Below the pieces are notes generated by a model. The model was not told the origin of the DNA. It saw nothing but the letters and a program-made list of their open reading frames with translations, and made no database searches. From Mixophyes australis (lineage: Eukaryota; Chordata; Amphibia; Anura; Limnodynastidae): a DNA stretch of 64,000 nt. A program made the translations under genes and the position numbers. Position 1 is the stretch's first letter. Every line of letters begins with the position of its first letter. The stretch is taken from assembly GCA_036250195.1 (NCBI GenBank), contig JAVHZZ010000003.1:340137375-340201374 (forward strand), in the 5' to 3' direction. This document shows positions 31,385 through 44,501 of this stretch, piece by piece.

Positions 31385-31830
31385 TCTGTAGCGCCACTAA
31401 TTCTGCAGCACTGTACAGAGAACTCACAGCTTACAGTCTAAATTCCCTAACACACTGAGAGAGACTAAGGTCAATTTAATAGCAACCAGTTAAACTGCTA
31501 GTATGTTTTTGGAGTGTGGGAGAAAACCCACGCAAGCATGGAGAGAACAAACAAACTCCACACAGATAAGGCCATGGTTGGGAATCAAACTCATGACCCC
31601 AGTGCTGTGAGGCAAAAATGCTAACCAGAGCCGTAACTTAGAATTTTAGCACCTGGGGCGAGAAAGATAAATGCCGCCCCCCCTAGCCCTCAATTTTAAC
31701 CAAATGAACCTAAAATATTCCTAAATTGCGCTCCCCTTCAGCGTTGCGCCCTGGGCGTTCGGCCCTGTCGCACAGCTCTAGTTACGGTCCTGGTGCTAAC
31801 CACTGTGCCACTGTGTTGCCTGGTGGGTTG
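31385..31830 (-). repeat. Interspersed retroelement copy with nested hAT MITE
   Basis: Reverse orientation copy of the family at 49185 and 54520: gcgccactaattctgcagc, then ttttggagtgtgggag, cacacagataaggcc and catgaccccagtgctgtgag. It is split by the hAT MITE at 31626-31792, after which gtgctaaccactgtgcc resumes. Confidence 0.65.
31626..31792. mobile_element. hAT MITE, 167 bp, inserted in the repeat above
   Basis: CAGAGCCGTAACTTAG at the left and CTAGTTACGGTCCTG at the right. The flanking 8-mers atgctaac and gtgctaac match at 7 of 8. Same family, opposite orientation, as 39173-39330. Confidence 0.85.
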
Positions 31831-33399
31831 AGCAGGCAGATCTCTTCATCACCAGAGGAGCCTGTTATTTTGGTCAGAAAATAAATGCAAACACAGCATG
31901 ATAGCAGATATCATATTTACTAACATGTAGGATGATTATAATCATATTGTCAACAGGCATGGTGGTCACTTTGAATCTACGTTCTTTGATTTATCGCTGC
32001 AGACACACTTTTCAAATGTATTATATTTTAGACATGGCTCTCCGATTCAAGGAAAATCTCCTTATCTGGAAAAACTCCAAAGTCCCAAGAATTCCAGATA
32101 GTAGATCTCACACAGGGGAGGGACAGAGCATTATGGGGCCCTACAGCAAAATTTGGATAAGGACCTGACAATGCCGCTCTAGTCTCCTGGACCCCCTGCT
32201 CTGCTTTGAAAAGAGAACAACTGTGGCCTTTTTCTCTATCATGAGATATGTTTTATTAAATATATATCAATATATATATAAAATATTTACACACAAACTT
32301 CAACCTTTCTTGGGAGTGAAGACAATGTTTTCATAGTTACAGCCAGGTAGATGGCGCTGGTAACTTAGAGCATTTCTATGTTTATCACAAGGCAAACTAT
32401 ATAGTATATTGATTGATATACCATAAAATATCCTCTGCCATAGAAAGCTATGTATGTTTGCTTTAAGCTACAACAAAATAAAGGAAATTATGAGTCAGTT
32501 CCTCTTTATCTGCTCCTGACAAATTTTGGAAAAGTGTCTGCCATAATTAAAAAAAAAAATAATATTACAGCTCCATATAGCAATATAAATCAACATTTTC
32601 TATATAAAATGTAATTAACATAAATGAGATATATCTATGGGTGATCTAATTATTTAGAGCAGTCACATGGTCAGGGAGGAAATGGATGAATGAAGTGGAT
32701 CAGTCAGAGGACGTGTAGGATGGCTGAGGTACAGATCTGGATCATCTTTGGGGGGAAGGGGATATTAAAAAGGCTTTTCCTGCTCAGGGCTAGTAATGCT
32801 GCAGATTTTCTGAGCACAGTCTGCTAGCTCCACACACATCTTTCCCACTTCCCTCCTCCTTTTCTTACACATGGTCCTGTGAGACCTGGGGGCTGTCTAG
32901 TGAAAATTACATTGCAATTTCTTTTTTTTTTTTTTCCACTTTAGGGAAACAGTGGGATATTTCCATTGGAAAGAACCTGAGTATTGCAAGGAGAGTATTG
33001 CAGTCTCTAGCTATCCCGCTGGAGACTTCACCCCTACACTGGGGATAATGAGGATATGTTATATCCCCCAACCTCCTAGAGTGTATAATGGAGGTGGTGC
33101 TGCCGGCGGAGGGATCCGCTCGCTGCAGTAATAACGTATAATAACGGCACTGAGATGCCTGTGTGGCGGAATGACATCCACAGAGGTAGTAATCCCATGT
33201 TCCTTCCAGCGCAGAGATCTGACCCTGTATAACGTGCCACAAAGCAGCAGCAGACATCACTGACAGGAAAAGGGGAGGGGTGCAGGGGGAGCAGCTCCTG
33301 TAATAATAATAAAAAAAAAAATCTCAAGCCTTTGTTTTATGCCTCAGAGGAAATATTGACAGCTCAGTGGATTGTTAATGCTGCTTGCACAGAGTAACC
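31831..33399. other. Region upstream of CCDC88A
   Basis: No coding exon recognised. 32100-32230 carries a short GC-richer scrap of repeat type. The last 600 bases may include promoter or enhancer sequence; I see no TATA box or strong CpG island that would fix a start site. Confidence 0.35.
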
Positions 33400-33922
33400 C
33401 TTCTGCATTGACAAGAGTGTGATATAGGAGGAGTCACAACCCCACAGCTATCACACAGTGGGATTGGGGTGGATGTAGTGAGAGCTCTGGTGTGTTTGCC
33501 TATATTTTTCTTTCTTTTTTTTTTTTTTTCTTGAAGAGCTGCTGAAGACTGGAGTCCTTTTTCTCCTCTCTCCACCCCTCCTATTCCTCCCCCTTTCAGC
33601 CTCCCACTTGTGCTGCATGCAGACCCTAGTTCTGCACCTCTGCAGAGAGACAGGAGGGAGGGGAACCAGGGCGTTTATCATTACAATGTATCGTATTTAT
33701 TAGGGGGATCTCTAAGACTTCAACCCTGAAGATTTACCCAAGTGCTTCCAATTTTGGAATATTATCATTATTTATTTGTTCCTGTTGTGTTTTTTTTTTC
33801 TTCCACCCAAATGGCATTACTACATCCTGGACCCTGGATTGCCCTATTGCTATAGGAATACCATTTGGATTGATTCTTTATTCTAAGTCAGGAGAAAGGA
33901 TTGCATATATTTTTTTAAGAAA
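33400..33922 (+). promoter_or_regulatory. ccdc88a: Probable 5' UTR / promoter of CCDC88A
   Basis: Pyrimidine-rich leader sequence before the start codon. The transcription start is not visible. A 28-codon upstream open frame (ATG 33617, stop 33701-33703) would lie in the leader if transcription begins before 33617. The main ATG context is aagaaaATGg, with A at -3 and G at +4, a strong Kozak match. Confidence 0.45.
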
Positions 33923-33985
33923 ATGGAGAATGATATATTTACTCCAGTCCTGGAAAATTTCATGAGCAGTCCTCTAGTAAGCTGG
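33923..33985 (+). CDS. ccdc88a: Girdin (CCDC88A), coding exon 1
   Basis: 21 codons, MENDIFTPVLENFMSSPLVS plus W, ending at the 5' splice site TGG/gtaagc (33986). It closely matches the start of vertebrate girdin (MENEIFTPLLEQFM-SPLV-W type), the beginning of the HOOK-type N-terminal domain. Girdin is a large coiled-coil protein that links heterotrimeric G protein and Akt signalling to actin and microtubules, and the N-terminal domain mediates dimerisation and microtubule contact. The paralogue CCDC88C (Daple) begins differently, so CCDC88A is the better call. The exon boundary falls between codons (phase 0). Confidence 0.9.
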
Positions 33986-34083
33986 GTAAGCAGTTCTCTT
34001 TATTTCTTTGCCTGAAAATTGGACCAGGCTCAAACCGATCCATGTGCTGCTATGTTCATATTAACCTCATTTTTCCTTTCCAG

Positions 34084-34184
34084 ATCAAGACTTTTGGAGC
34101 CTTGGTCAAAGGAAATGGGACCCTGCTGGATGAATATGTGGCTTTAGTGGATGGTGTGTTTCTGAATGAGGTCATGTTTCAAAT
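34084..34184 (+). CDS. ccdc88a: Girdin (CCDC88A), coding exon 2
   Basis: 101 bp between ttttcctttccag and AT/gtaagt: 33 codons plus two bases. It reads IKTFGALVKGNGTLLDEYVA, then LVDGVFLNEVMFQ, and continues the HOOK-type domain without a break. The DEYVALVDGVFLN block is the most diagnostic match to girdin. Intron 1 is only 98 bp. The exon ends in phase 2, so exon 3 must begin with one base closing an Ile or Met codon; I did not find it in the remaining 29.8 kb. Confidence 0.9.
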
Positions 34185-35264
34185 GTAAGTAAAAAATCAG
34201 AAGAATTTTTTTGGGGGGGGCTTCATCCTAAAGATTTCTCCTAATTCTCAAGTTTAGCTGATGAGGCAGAAAAGAATGAATGAATCTTTTACACAAGCCT
34301 CTTGGCTGCTGCAGAACCTCATGGGAGACAAAGCTATCAGAGGACAATCTTGGTAATGTTATTTAACAAAGCATAGTATATCTTGGCTGCACGTTTTGAT
34401 TTGTTTTCTTCTCCCCCAAGAGGTTCTGCAGCAGCTGCATACTGAACTAAGCGTTATTTGTGGGGATTCACACGTTCTAATGCAAACCAGCCTTAGTGGA
34501 AATTTTAGAAATCTGATTCCTTCTGGGCTTTACTGTCTGGATTCCAGAGGGAAAAAAATTAGACGGTATAGTTGCAGGTTTCATTATTCATAGCTGGTCT
34601 GACAGCTTTTCAAAAAACAACAGGGGCCTAGTTGAAAGATAGTATTGCTAAATTCTAGGATGAGTATCCTGTCATCATGCCCTGCTGACAGTGGCTGCTT
34701 GATTAACTTTGACACCCATGTACAATAGCTGTGGATTGAATTAAATGACCCCCGCCCCTTCTTGTTAAGCTTACACAAGTGAAGGAATTAAAAAGGTAAT
34801 GAGTGTGTGTACTGAGGCATTGTAATAGTACTGTTTGTACAAAACTGTATATTATCCTTTTTTTTTTTTTCCGTTATGTGCAGGAAGAAAGGGTAGAGTA
34901 GGAAAACCTGTATCTTGCACAGAATCAGAGACCATGTGTACAGCAAGATAGGCTGCAGGGAAAGATAAGGAAGTTATGTGCTTTCAGCCTAGTGATGTCA
35001 CAACAGCACCAGATGGAGAGATCTTGTTTCAGATCTACTCATGTCTGGTCTGATTTATGGATCATCACTAAAATAATTAATGATGTAGAGTGTGCACGGA
35101 ACACATTGTATTTTATAAATAAAACTAGAGTATTCAATATTTGTATCGCAATCATGTGCAAAATGATTTTTTATTTTTTTTCTGTACTTGAATTATAATG
35201 TTGATCTAGAGATATGGTTATGTGATCACAAGACTAGCACAATTGTAAACTCTAAAGCTGGACT

Positions 35265-35335
35265 GGGCGATTGGCCTCTGACTGGTAGGGCATGCTGGGA
35301 CTTGCTGTTCCACAACAGCTGGAGAGCCACTTGTT
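35265..35335. mobile_element. hAT MITE fragment
   Basis: gcatgctgggacttg and ccacaacagctggagagcc, as in the 15197 family. Termini not resolved. Confidence 0.45.
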
Positions 35336-36563
35336 GCTTATTTCTAATTTAAAACATATTTTTTAAACATAGAACTGATTTTAGGCTATTTACAAAACGA
35401 GACCATCATCGTGAGTTAAGTCGTTTTTCTACGAAAAATGGCTAATTTTAAATAAGTAAATATTAATGGCCATGTTTATATTTTGCTTTCACTTGGTCTG
35501 GAACATTTTGTACAGAATCCTCATTTAGATAAGGCTGAGATGAGAGAATTATTAGCTGTTATCCTTTGAATGAATGTGCTGCCAGCAGGGGTAGAATGAC
35601 CAATACATTCCGTGAAATAGCCGTACAATAGAAGAGGAAATATGATACTGTATGACCATGCTTGTTTATTCACCCCTCGCCTGGAGAGCGCAATGAATCA
35701 GTTTCCTTTTACACTTAAAATTGTGTGTTTGTAATGTCATGTTTATACAAACTTTGTGGTGTAAATATTGATTTTATATTATTCCGGTCATTATTATGGA
35801 CTTATAATGGAAATAAAATATGTTAAATTGTATAAAACATCATTTTTTATGATGTGCCATTTGTAATCTACTACATGGTATGTACCAGAGAAAGTTTGTG
35901 TACGCTAATGAAAGCGTTTTAAGCTTTGCCGCTGCCTAAAAGTCTGATGATGCCAAATGTATTCTGTAATGTTACACAAATGAACAGAATTCGCACGGCA
36001 ATACATATAGTGGCCAATCCAATTCAAAGTAATGTTGCCAGACCTCATTACGATGTCAGGCAGTGCACATTTCTGTGTACCCCAACATCGCAGATATTCC
36101 TGTATGAGGAAACATATGAGATGTTGCATTGCCACCGATCCGGAAGCTTTTTGAAAGCTTCCAGTTTAGTACTACTTTGAGTTTCTACTGTGAAAACTAT
36201 TATATTGACATGTTCCTGGTCTTTTATTACGTGCATTTATTCACAGGTAGCAAGAGTGCCACCTGTTTTATACTCTATGCCATCCTTTACCATGGTAGAT
36301 TGTGCCCTTCTATGGTTATAGATGCTGTAACGTGGATATACAATTCATAAAAAACAATATAGTGCAGGCGCTAGAAAGATTAGATCGTTTTACACCGGGA
36401 TTTAATGATATCTAGGATCAAAACAGCTGTATGGCTGCTCAGCTATTGTTAGTATCCTGGGCCTGCTCACTTCTAAATTCACCATGCAGCCAGTACTGCA
36501 CACATTCTGCATCCAGGCGACTCATTAAAATAACTACAACTACATGTGTTTAACCACGTAGGG

Positions 36564-37144
36564 CAGCGGTTCCCAAAGTGTGTGCCGCGGCTCCCAGGGG
36601 TGCCGCAGGAAAGTCAGGAAAAAACAAAACATAAACTCACCAATCCGTGCGGCGCCGGGACCAAGCAAACTCCTCTCTCACGCAGCTTGTCACTATAGCG
36701 ACAAGCTGCGTGAGAGAGAGGGAGAATGCTGGGTCCCGGCGCCGCGCGGATTGGTGAGTTTATGTTTTGTTTTCTTCTGGCTTTCCAGCGGCAGAGGGGA
36801 CCGAGTGAGAGGGAGCATGGCAGAGGAGAGGGTACAGTGTGTCAAAAGAGGGGGAGATCGTGACAGAGGGCAGAGGAGGGGGACAGTGTGACAGAGGAGG
36901 GGACAGCATGACAGAGGGCAGAGGAGGGGGGCAGAGTGAGAGGGGGCAGTATGTCTGGATGTAGAGGGGGCATTTTTGCATACAACTAAATAAGTATTTC
37001 TGTCCTGACCTAAATACTTATTACATTTTTTTGACCCAACTACTTCTAAAACAGGACTGCTCAGTAATTATTTTGGAGGGGTGCCTTGAAAAAATTATGG
37101 AGACTCTAAAGGTGCCGCGAACTGCAAAAGTTTGGGAACCACTG
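36564..37144. mobile_element. Non-autonomous hAT element with large internal palindrome
   Basis: 581 bp. The left end is CAGCGGTTCCCAAAGTGTG and the right end CAAAAGTTTGGGAACCACTG. The 8-bp flanks acgtaggg (36556-36563) and acctaggg (37145-37152) match at 7 of 8. From about 36621 to 36774 the sequence folds on itself with arms of roughly 75 nt centred on ctatag. Purine-rich cagaggagggg repeats follow at 36780-36960. It abuts the foldback MITE at 37150. Confidence 0.85.
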
Positions 37145-37149
37145 ACCTA

Positions 37150-37324
37150 GGGGTATATTTACTAAACTGCGGGTTTGAAAAAGTGGAGATATTGCCTATA
37201 GCAACCAATCAGATTCCAGCTGTCATTTTGTAGAATGTACTAAATAAATGATAACTAGAATATGATTGGTTGCTATAGGCAACATCTCCACTTTTTCAAA
37301 CCCGCCGTTTAGTAAATATACCCC
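37150..37324. mobile_element. Foldback MITE, PIF/Harbinger-like, 175 bp
   Basis: GGGGTATATTTACTAAACTG at the left and its near-perfect inverse ending ATATACCCC at the right. Flanked by cta and tta. Same length (175 bp) as the copy at 61695. Confidence 0.8.
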
Positions 37325-38538
37325 TTAGAGTGGGTTCAGTAACTTCAGAAGTTGCATTGGGATGTATTATTACTGAATTGAGCAAAGATGACTACATCAT
37401 GCCATTTAAAAGTAAAGAGATTTTCCACTTACAAATTACTCCAATTTATTCTTCCCTTTTTATACTTTTTTTTAATGTATTTATAGCAGAGTTGTCCTGG
37501 ACTATAGCTTGACATAAACAAAAAAAATAAACTTTTGCTCTTTTGTTTCTGTTAATGTAGGTAGTGCAATATTGAGAGGACTATCAACTTCTGACAGGTT
37601 TACCAGCCTACTTAGCACATTATTGTAATAAGTAAGATGCACTCTCTAAATATTTTAGTACAACAAAAATAAGTACTTCTGTATACTGTGTTTGTTGTTC
37701 TAATTCTGTCCCTAGATGAAATCATGTGAAAACTCATGATGTAAAGGGCACATGACAAACATGGAGTCCTATAAGCAGAACGTACACAAAAAGCTTGCTG
37801 TTTCTGATAGCCGTTTCCATGGTGACTGGAAACCTGGGGCATTGAATGTGCTCATGTATTGATGCTCTACAATATATGTATGTGTATGAGGCTGCATTTA
37901 TCATGCTTATTCAGTACTTTACCCTTTTGTATTATATCTGGTGTTTTGAAACATTATATTTAGTAAAGACTAAAAAACCTATTTTGTTAAGGAATGTTAT
38001 TCTCTGTACAGGGTTTTTGAACTAAAAATCAAAATATTGCCATTTTAAATGTAGACTTTAAAATAGTTGTTCATATCTGGTTCCTGAGTTAAAAATAAGG
38101 TACCCCACCACCACCACCACCCATGTCTACCTCCCCAAGACACAGATACCTGAAGCCGGGACACTGGGCCGCGCTACTGTCATGGAGGATAGTTGAACTC
38201 TATTGATTAGGTAAGGATGGTTAGTTATTCAAGCTGTAGTCTACAGCAAAATAAGCCATGTGATTCCAGGTAAGGTGGTGTGTGATAAAGTTGATAACTG
38301 TATTTGTACAGTTACAGCTGTTTCTGCTATAATGCGGTCTTGCTGATTCTACCGTTTTAGGGATTGGCGTCCTCTATAAGGGTGCTTATGCCGTCACTTC
38401 TGCTTTCACTGTTGACCGTATCTGTATTATTCATCACTATGAGTATTTACCTCAGGAATATGGTGTGGCGTGAGGGGGGAATGGAACCCTGTAGAATATA
38501 TTTCTGCTGATGGTTGTAACAGTGTGTTATGATGATGT

Positions 38539-38765
38539 ATGGCTGGCAATGGGGGCAGCACTGTGCAGGGTATGGCTGGCAGTGGGGGCAGCACTGTGCA
38601 GGGTATGGCTGGCAGTGGAGGCAGCTCTGTGCCGGGTATGGCTGGCAGTGGGGGCAGCACTGTGCCGGGTATGGCTGGCAGTGGGGGCAGCACTGTGCCG
38701 GGTATGGCTGGCAGTGGGGGCAGCACTGTGCGGGGTATGGCTGGCAGTGGGGGCAGCCCAGTAGA
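38539..38765. repeat. 33-bp minisatellite, about 7 copies
   Basis: Unit gggtatggctggcagtgggg plus gcagcactgtgcc, with few differences. Open in several frames because 33 is a multiple of 3. Confidence 0.93.
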
Positions 38766-39172
38766 CGATATACTCAGAGGATGAATTTTATTATACCTAG
38801 TCCAGGTCTATAGCTATAAAAGTATACCCTTAGTACAAAAGTGTGAATGTCATGTATTTACTTTTATGCTGTAATAAGTAGATTTATTTTTGTCAAACCA
38901 TGCTGCCAGATATATAACTTTTCAATGAAGAAGTGGTGCCCTACAAATGGGACCTCTAGTTATGTTATGTTTCTGGTTTGAGATGATGCCGCATAATATT
39001 TACATTCATAATCTCTGATCACTCTGCATTTCCAATTCCTTTCACCCATTTACAAGTTGATATTACACAAGACCTAGTGGTATTGCTGTGGAAGCGGCAC
39101 CAGTGCTCTAGATGCGGGAGGTATGACCTCTGTGGTCTCTATCTCCACTAGGAAGCTCAGACTAGAAGCTGC

Positions 39173-39330
39173 CAGAGCGGGCTGTGCGATAGGGGCGACC
39201 GTCCAGGGCGCAATGTTGAATGGGGGCGCAGTTTAGAAATATTTCAGGGTAATTTGGTTAAAATTGAGGGCTAGGGTGGCCGCATTAGTCTTTCTCGCCC
39301 CAGACGCTAGAATTCTAAGTTACGGCTCTG
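39173..39330. mobile_element. hAT MITE, 158 bp, perfect 8-bp TSD
   Basis: Flanked by gaagctgc at 39165-39172 and 39331-39338. The right end, TAAGTTACGGCTCTG, is the inverse of the left end of the 31626 copy. Confidence 0.88.
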
Positions 39331-39384
39331 GAAGCTGCCTCTCTTATGTGCGCACTGACATTTATTAACTATCATTATCAGCCT

Positions 39385-39610
39385 TTGTAGTATCAACCTT
39401 TTTACAGAGCGCTATATAATCATACAATTATCTGTTCAGTCCCTACCCCAGTAGTCCTTACAATCGCAGGCTCTGCAGGTCACACTAGGGACAATTTAGA
39501 CAGAATTCAATTAACCTACCCGTATATTTTCTTGTGCCACGGTAGAAAACTGGAGTACCCAGAAGAAAGCCATGTAAACCTAGGGAGACCTAGAGACTTC
39601 ATACAGCTAA
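39385..39610 (-). repeat. Interspersed retroelement fragment
   Basis: agagcgctatataatc, tcagtccctaccccag, attaacctacc and the later block match the 49185/54520 family in reverse. Confidence 0.5.
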
Positions 39611-41875
39611 CATCTGGGTATTTCCCACTAACGCTGTGTAACGCTAATTTACACCCCCAAAATCACATATGATCACACATTGTGCACAGGTATATAAAAA
39701 TAGTGTGTTGCACTGTATAGTACTGACATTGTAGCTCTGGGACTTTACATAGGTGTGGGCTGGCTGATACTTTGTAGCTACCAAAGCCTTAATCTACATT
39801 ACATAGAGTAAACCTTTCCATGTTTTTTATGTCTGTTAAGAAAAGCTCCAACGTGCAGATATCAGATATCACATTAAGCATTAGTACGATACATTTTGGG
39901 ATGACGTAACGCTGCAACTGTGCTGTGTGTATTACACATGGAATCGAATGTTAAAAATTGAATGTCTACTGGTAATGAATAAAAGGACTAAAAAATGAAC
40001 TGTATATCTAAAAAGCTTTGGATGTTACTGTTACTATTTCTCAGCCAGAGGAAAGGAGCACCACACACTGATCTGATACTCATGCAGCCCATGATTCTGA
40101 GGATGTGCTTGATGTGTTACACGGACAGGAATGTTGCTATGCGGCAGAGAAACATAGAATTACCTCTGACATACAGACGTAGATTTCTGCCTTTATGGTG
40201 CCACACATTTATTACAATGAATAGGCTTTACAAACAGATGGTAAATTCCTTTGAGAGCTAGTGAAAATAATGATCTTTAAAAAAATGTATTAAGATTTAA
40301 TTTGCATAAAATTTAGTTATACTTATATCATTGAATATTTCTTTACTTATATTTCAATAATATATTCTGCAGAATCCAGATGGTCTTTAATGTACATTAT
40401 CTTTATCCGTAGCTGCAGCGTTGTAATTTTTAGGCCGAAGGCTAATTTTTATGGATAGTGTTTTTTTTTGTAGTGTTGGTTAATGAAATTATTCTTTAGC
40501 TTCTCCATCTCACCAAATTGCTATTTTCTAACTACCAGAACATGTCCAGTCGTTGTGTGTTTACCCTCATTCCTGCAGATGCCATTTGCAACCATGGAGA
40601 TAGTGTAGGTATCTCCCCTTCTGAATCCTCACAGTGATGGACACTCATGCAGAAGAACACTTGTTGGGGTCCATGTTGGTTGAAGTGCTAACTGTCTTTT
40701 CCCGCACCGCCAGAAGACCATAAATTGCTTCTGACGTTCTTTTCACACTCCCTTACTACAGCTTCATATTGTTTCTGTAGTCCTACCCATATAGGAGACC
40801 TCCAGGGGTCAGGAGTGCATTTTCAGTATTCAAAGTTACTGACATTCAGTAATAGCAAACGCAGATGGGGCAACAAACTACAGTGGTCCTGCCCCCATAT
40901 ATATTCAGGTTTTTTTTGTTTTGTTATTTATAATTGATCGGCCATATAGGCAGGAAGATCGATGCTGGAACCCATGAACTAGTATTTGGGTTTTTAGAGA
41001 GTTTTCTTTGTAAGTTATATTAACTGATGAATGTGATGTTTTAGGTTTGGTATACTAGAAAATGTATTTGTCCTTTTAAGCATTTATCTATATGTGGACA
41101 TAGTTGAAATTCATAAAATATCCACCCCCTCTCCATAGTGGCAGTCTTTTTTTTTTTTTTTTTTTTAATTTTGTATTTTTTTGTATTTGAACATGAATAT
41201 TATATACTGACACAATGCTCTCCTGGGTGGGCTCAGCAAATCAGATTGTTCTTTCTAAAGACACAGGGTAGGTTGGGTTTTTGACTGAAGGGCCTTCTAT
41301 TTAAGTACAGGAGTGGGCAATTCATTTTTAACAATTGGCTCTCAGACAATTCCACTTCTTAGCATTAGACCTAAAGTATCAGTGATATTTTAAACAAGTG
41401 TTCTAGTATAAGTAGGAACTGTATAGAAATACAGCGTTATGTGACTGCTCATCAAATGTATTTAAGCTGCTGCCTATACAATCCACAAATTTTGATTTAT
41501 TGTACGTTATTAATTTCTGTATCTTCGGACTGTGTGTGGACATAGATTAATCTTGCAGTGGCTGTGCTAAAAAGGCTGAAGTGGATTTTATTATATACTG
41601 TGCTCTAGAAATCTGTGTGAGGAATGCTGCGAGTGTGGTAGTGTTTATACGTAGAAAAGATTATTGTTGAAAAGAAGGCATTTTATTATGCCCTGATCAC
41701 AGAAACCTTTTATACATTTCTTTTATGAAGCTGGGTAAATATAGCTAGATAAACCGCATGTAACTAGACGTATTAACATCAATCTATATTGAATTTCTAT
41801 TGGTTCTAGTTTGTTTTATATATTAGTGGTTAAATAGTACAACAGTATTGTCACTCTTAATTTCTTGCTGTTTTG

Positions 41876-41912
41876 TGTTTGTTTGTTTTTTTGTTTGTTT
41901 GTTTGTTTTTTT
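41876..41912. repeat. (GTTT)n microsatellite
   Basis: gtttgtttgttt with interruptions, followed by a T run. Confidence 0.8.
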
Positions 41913-42873
41913 TATTTTATAATCACATTTTATCAGTGTCTTCCACAAATCTATAGATAATTTTAACAATCTATAAAATGAAAAACTGCACCTTTTTATA
42001 ATTGTAATGTATTTGTATAAGATTTTTCAGAATAAGCTATTCATTTGTTACAAATGCTCATACAGAACATTAGTAAACCAACACAGTATCAATTTGTATA
42101 CAGCAGATGAACTTTGCATCATTGCTAGAGGGCTCATCTTAGATAAAAGACTATAGAGGGATGTTGTACATCCTACAAGGTACAAATCGTATCTGTCGTA
42201 CGTCTCTTTCAAGACAGGAGCAATGCCAAATATGCCAGGTATTTCCCCCGGAGGTATCTGGCAACCACACAGAATGCTGAAAGTGCTTTGTAAAGATCTC
42301 TTGGCATTCTCATTATTGGAACATTTTCAGGAAGGAGAAATATTATCTCCTGGCTGGTAGCCAGGAAAGGGCATCTTGTAGCACCCTCCGTTTTTTTCGT
42401 AGGCAGGCCCTGTCCGCTATTCCTAAAAGACTCACTGTTCAATGGAGTATAGCATGTCATTTATTAGTCGAGACACAGTGTTCTATTTATTAATCCCAGC
42501 ACCAGCTACAAAGATCGATTGATCCCTTTCCTTTTGAAGAACATTTGAATAATCATGATTAGGTGCAGTGACAGTCATTCTCATATGATGATGAATTCAG
42601 GCATTTAGTGAGGCTGGAGTACAATACAGTGTTGATGTAACAACTTATAGGTTATACTATAGAGGTAATACACAGCATCTGTGAAACATTGCATGTATGC
42701 TGAATGTATATTAGCTTTTGCTATTTTTATATATTTTTAGAGCAGTTATTTTGTAAACCTCATTTACAGTATGTCTCTGCAGACTGTGCCAGGGACACGT
42801 CGCAGAACCTTGTGCCGAATTGAATCCCCCCATTATCTCTCTGTTTACTACTTTGTGTTTCTCTGTGGCTTAA

Positions 42874-43293
42874 GCTGGGTACACACTACAGAAATTTCGG
42901 CCAACTTTTTATGCCAAGCGATTTTACATGCGATCGATGTTCTGATCGCTCGGTCCATGGACTGCATACACACTAGCCTTGTTTAGGACGATAAAGGGAA
43001 GAGCAGACGTCCCTTTAGCGACTTTTTACAGCCATGTTGTCATGAGCAATGACTGTAATTTCATACTCACTGTTGTGGATCGGTCGGAAGTTTATACACA
43101 CTACACAACGGAAACGGGATTGGAACGAAAATATTAAACGGTACGACCAACCAAATGAGGCAACAATCGTCCATTTGGGCAGACTTTCGACCATCGTGTC
43201 ACTGCACACACTGACCCGACTTTTGAACGAGAGGTCGTATGTCGGCTGATTTAGCCGATTTATTGGATGAAAACTGTGTAGTGTGTACCCAGC
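42874..43293. mobile_element. DNA transposon relic, 420 bp, TIR GCTGGGTACACACTAC
   Basis: The left end GCTGGGTACACACTACAG and right end TGTGTAGTGTGTACCCAGC are inverse. The interior is rich in cgatc and tcggtcg words. The left flank is ttaa and the right flank atta, so a TTAA duplication is possible but imperfect. Relatives occur at 44502-44829 and 56485-56725. Confidence 0.65.
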
Positions 43294-44501
43294 ATTACAA
43301 ATACACCGAAGTTCTTGTTTTCCATCTCCCATGTGTCTCGCCTTGTTTCTCTTCGAGCGGATTCAATTTGCTTATTGTAGAAATAATAAGCAATTCCAAT
43401 ATTTACTTCTAGGGTTATGCACAATTCTGTATCAAAGAGTAATTTTAAAGACACGCACAAACCAGGAACATGTCTGTTACTTGACACATCAGTTTGCTCT
43501 ATCGAGATGTGGCAGTCAGTATAAGAAATTATTTAACATACCTTAAGCTTCCATGTAAAATAACACGCTTGTAAATGGTAATGTGTATGTTGATTTATTT
43601 TTCTTACAGAAATACCCTTTTTTTTTTATAAGGATTATTATTTTTCTTCTGGTTTTATCCATTTTATATCGATATAGTTTGCTGTACCAAAATTCAGATT
43701 TTTCACAAATTCCGTGGCTGACTTATTTGTCTAGATACGGCTTTATTTAAGGTGTGCACGTTCGTCCCTGCGGGATAACGCTCAGACGTCTAGTTGCCAC
43801 GGTGATGTGCAAATTAACGAGGTCTTAAATGAATTTGTTTAGGAAGCGTCTCCGACTGCAGAGAGCCAGCTAATTTCCTAGAGTAGGAAGATGATCATAA
43901 ATCATATAAATTCAAACCTAATAGACACTATTATTTTATGTTCCCAAATGAAATGCACTAGTTTCTGTGGAGACAAAAAAAAGCCTCTTTCCTTATTCAA
44001 TCCAGATTTGTCACTATATAATTTATATGCTTAGCATGTAGCTTCATGATTTAAACTTTTTTAGTAATTATGGAAGCTCTTGCCTCCAATCATTAGCTAG
44101 GATAACAAAGCGTTCAGTGTGTGTGGATTCTTTTAATTGAGGATCCAGTCATTTTTGTAAAATAAACAAGGATATATGAGATGGTGATGGGACATCCTGT
44201 AGAAGTACACCATGTAAGTGAATGTTTAGTATGGGTCATGGCCTGTACTGGAACTCAACTGACAACGTAGGAAGTGAAAATTGAGTTATGGGGCCCATAG
44301 TAGCTAGTCCCATTAAATGAGCTATGCCACCTAGGGCAAACAGTGACCTAGTGCCAGGTCAAAATATTTCTTTGCAAACCTCCCTCAAAATATAATATGA
44401 AACAACTTTGAACCACTAACCTATTGTTCCTGGGGACATACATCTTTTCTCAATAATCTAATTCATTTATGGTTTAGGCCTTGTTCACTTGTAGTATTTA
44501 T

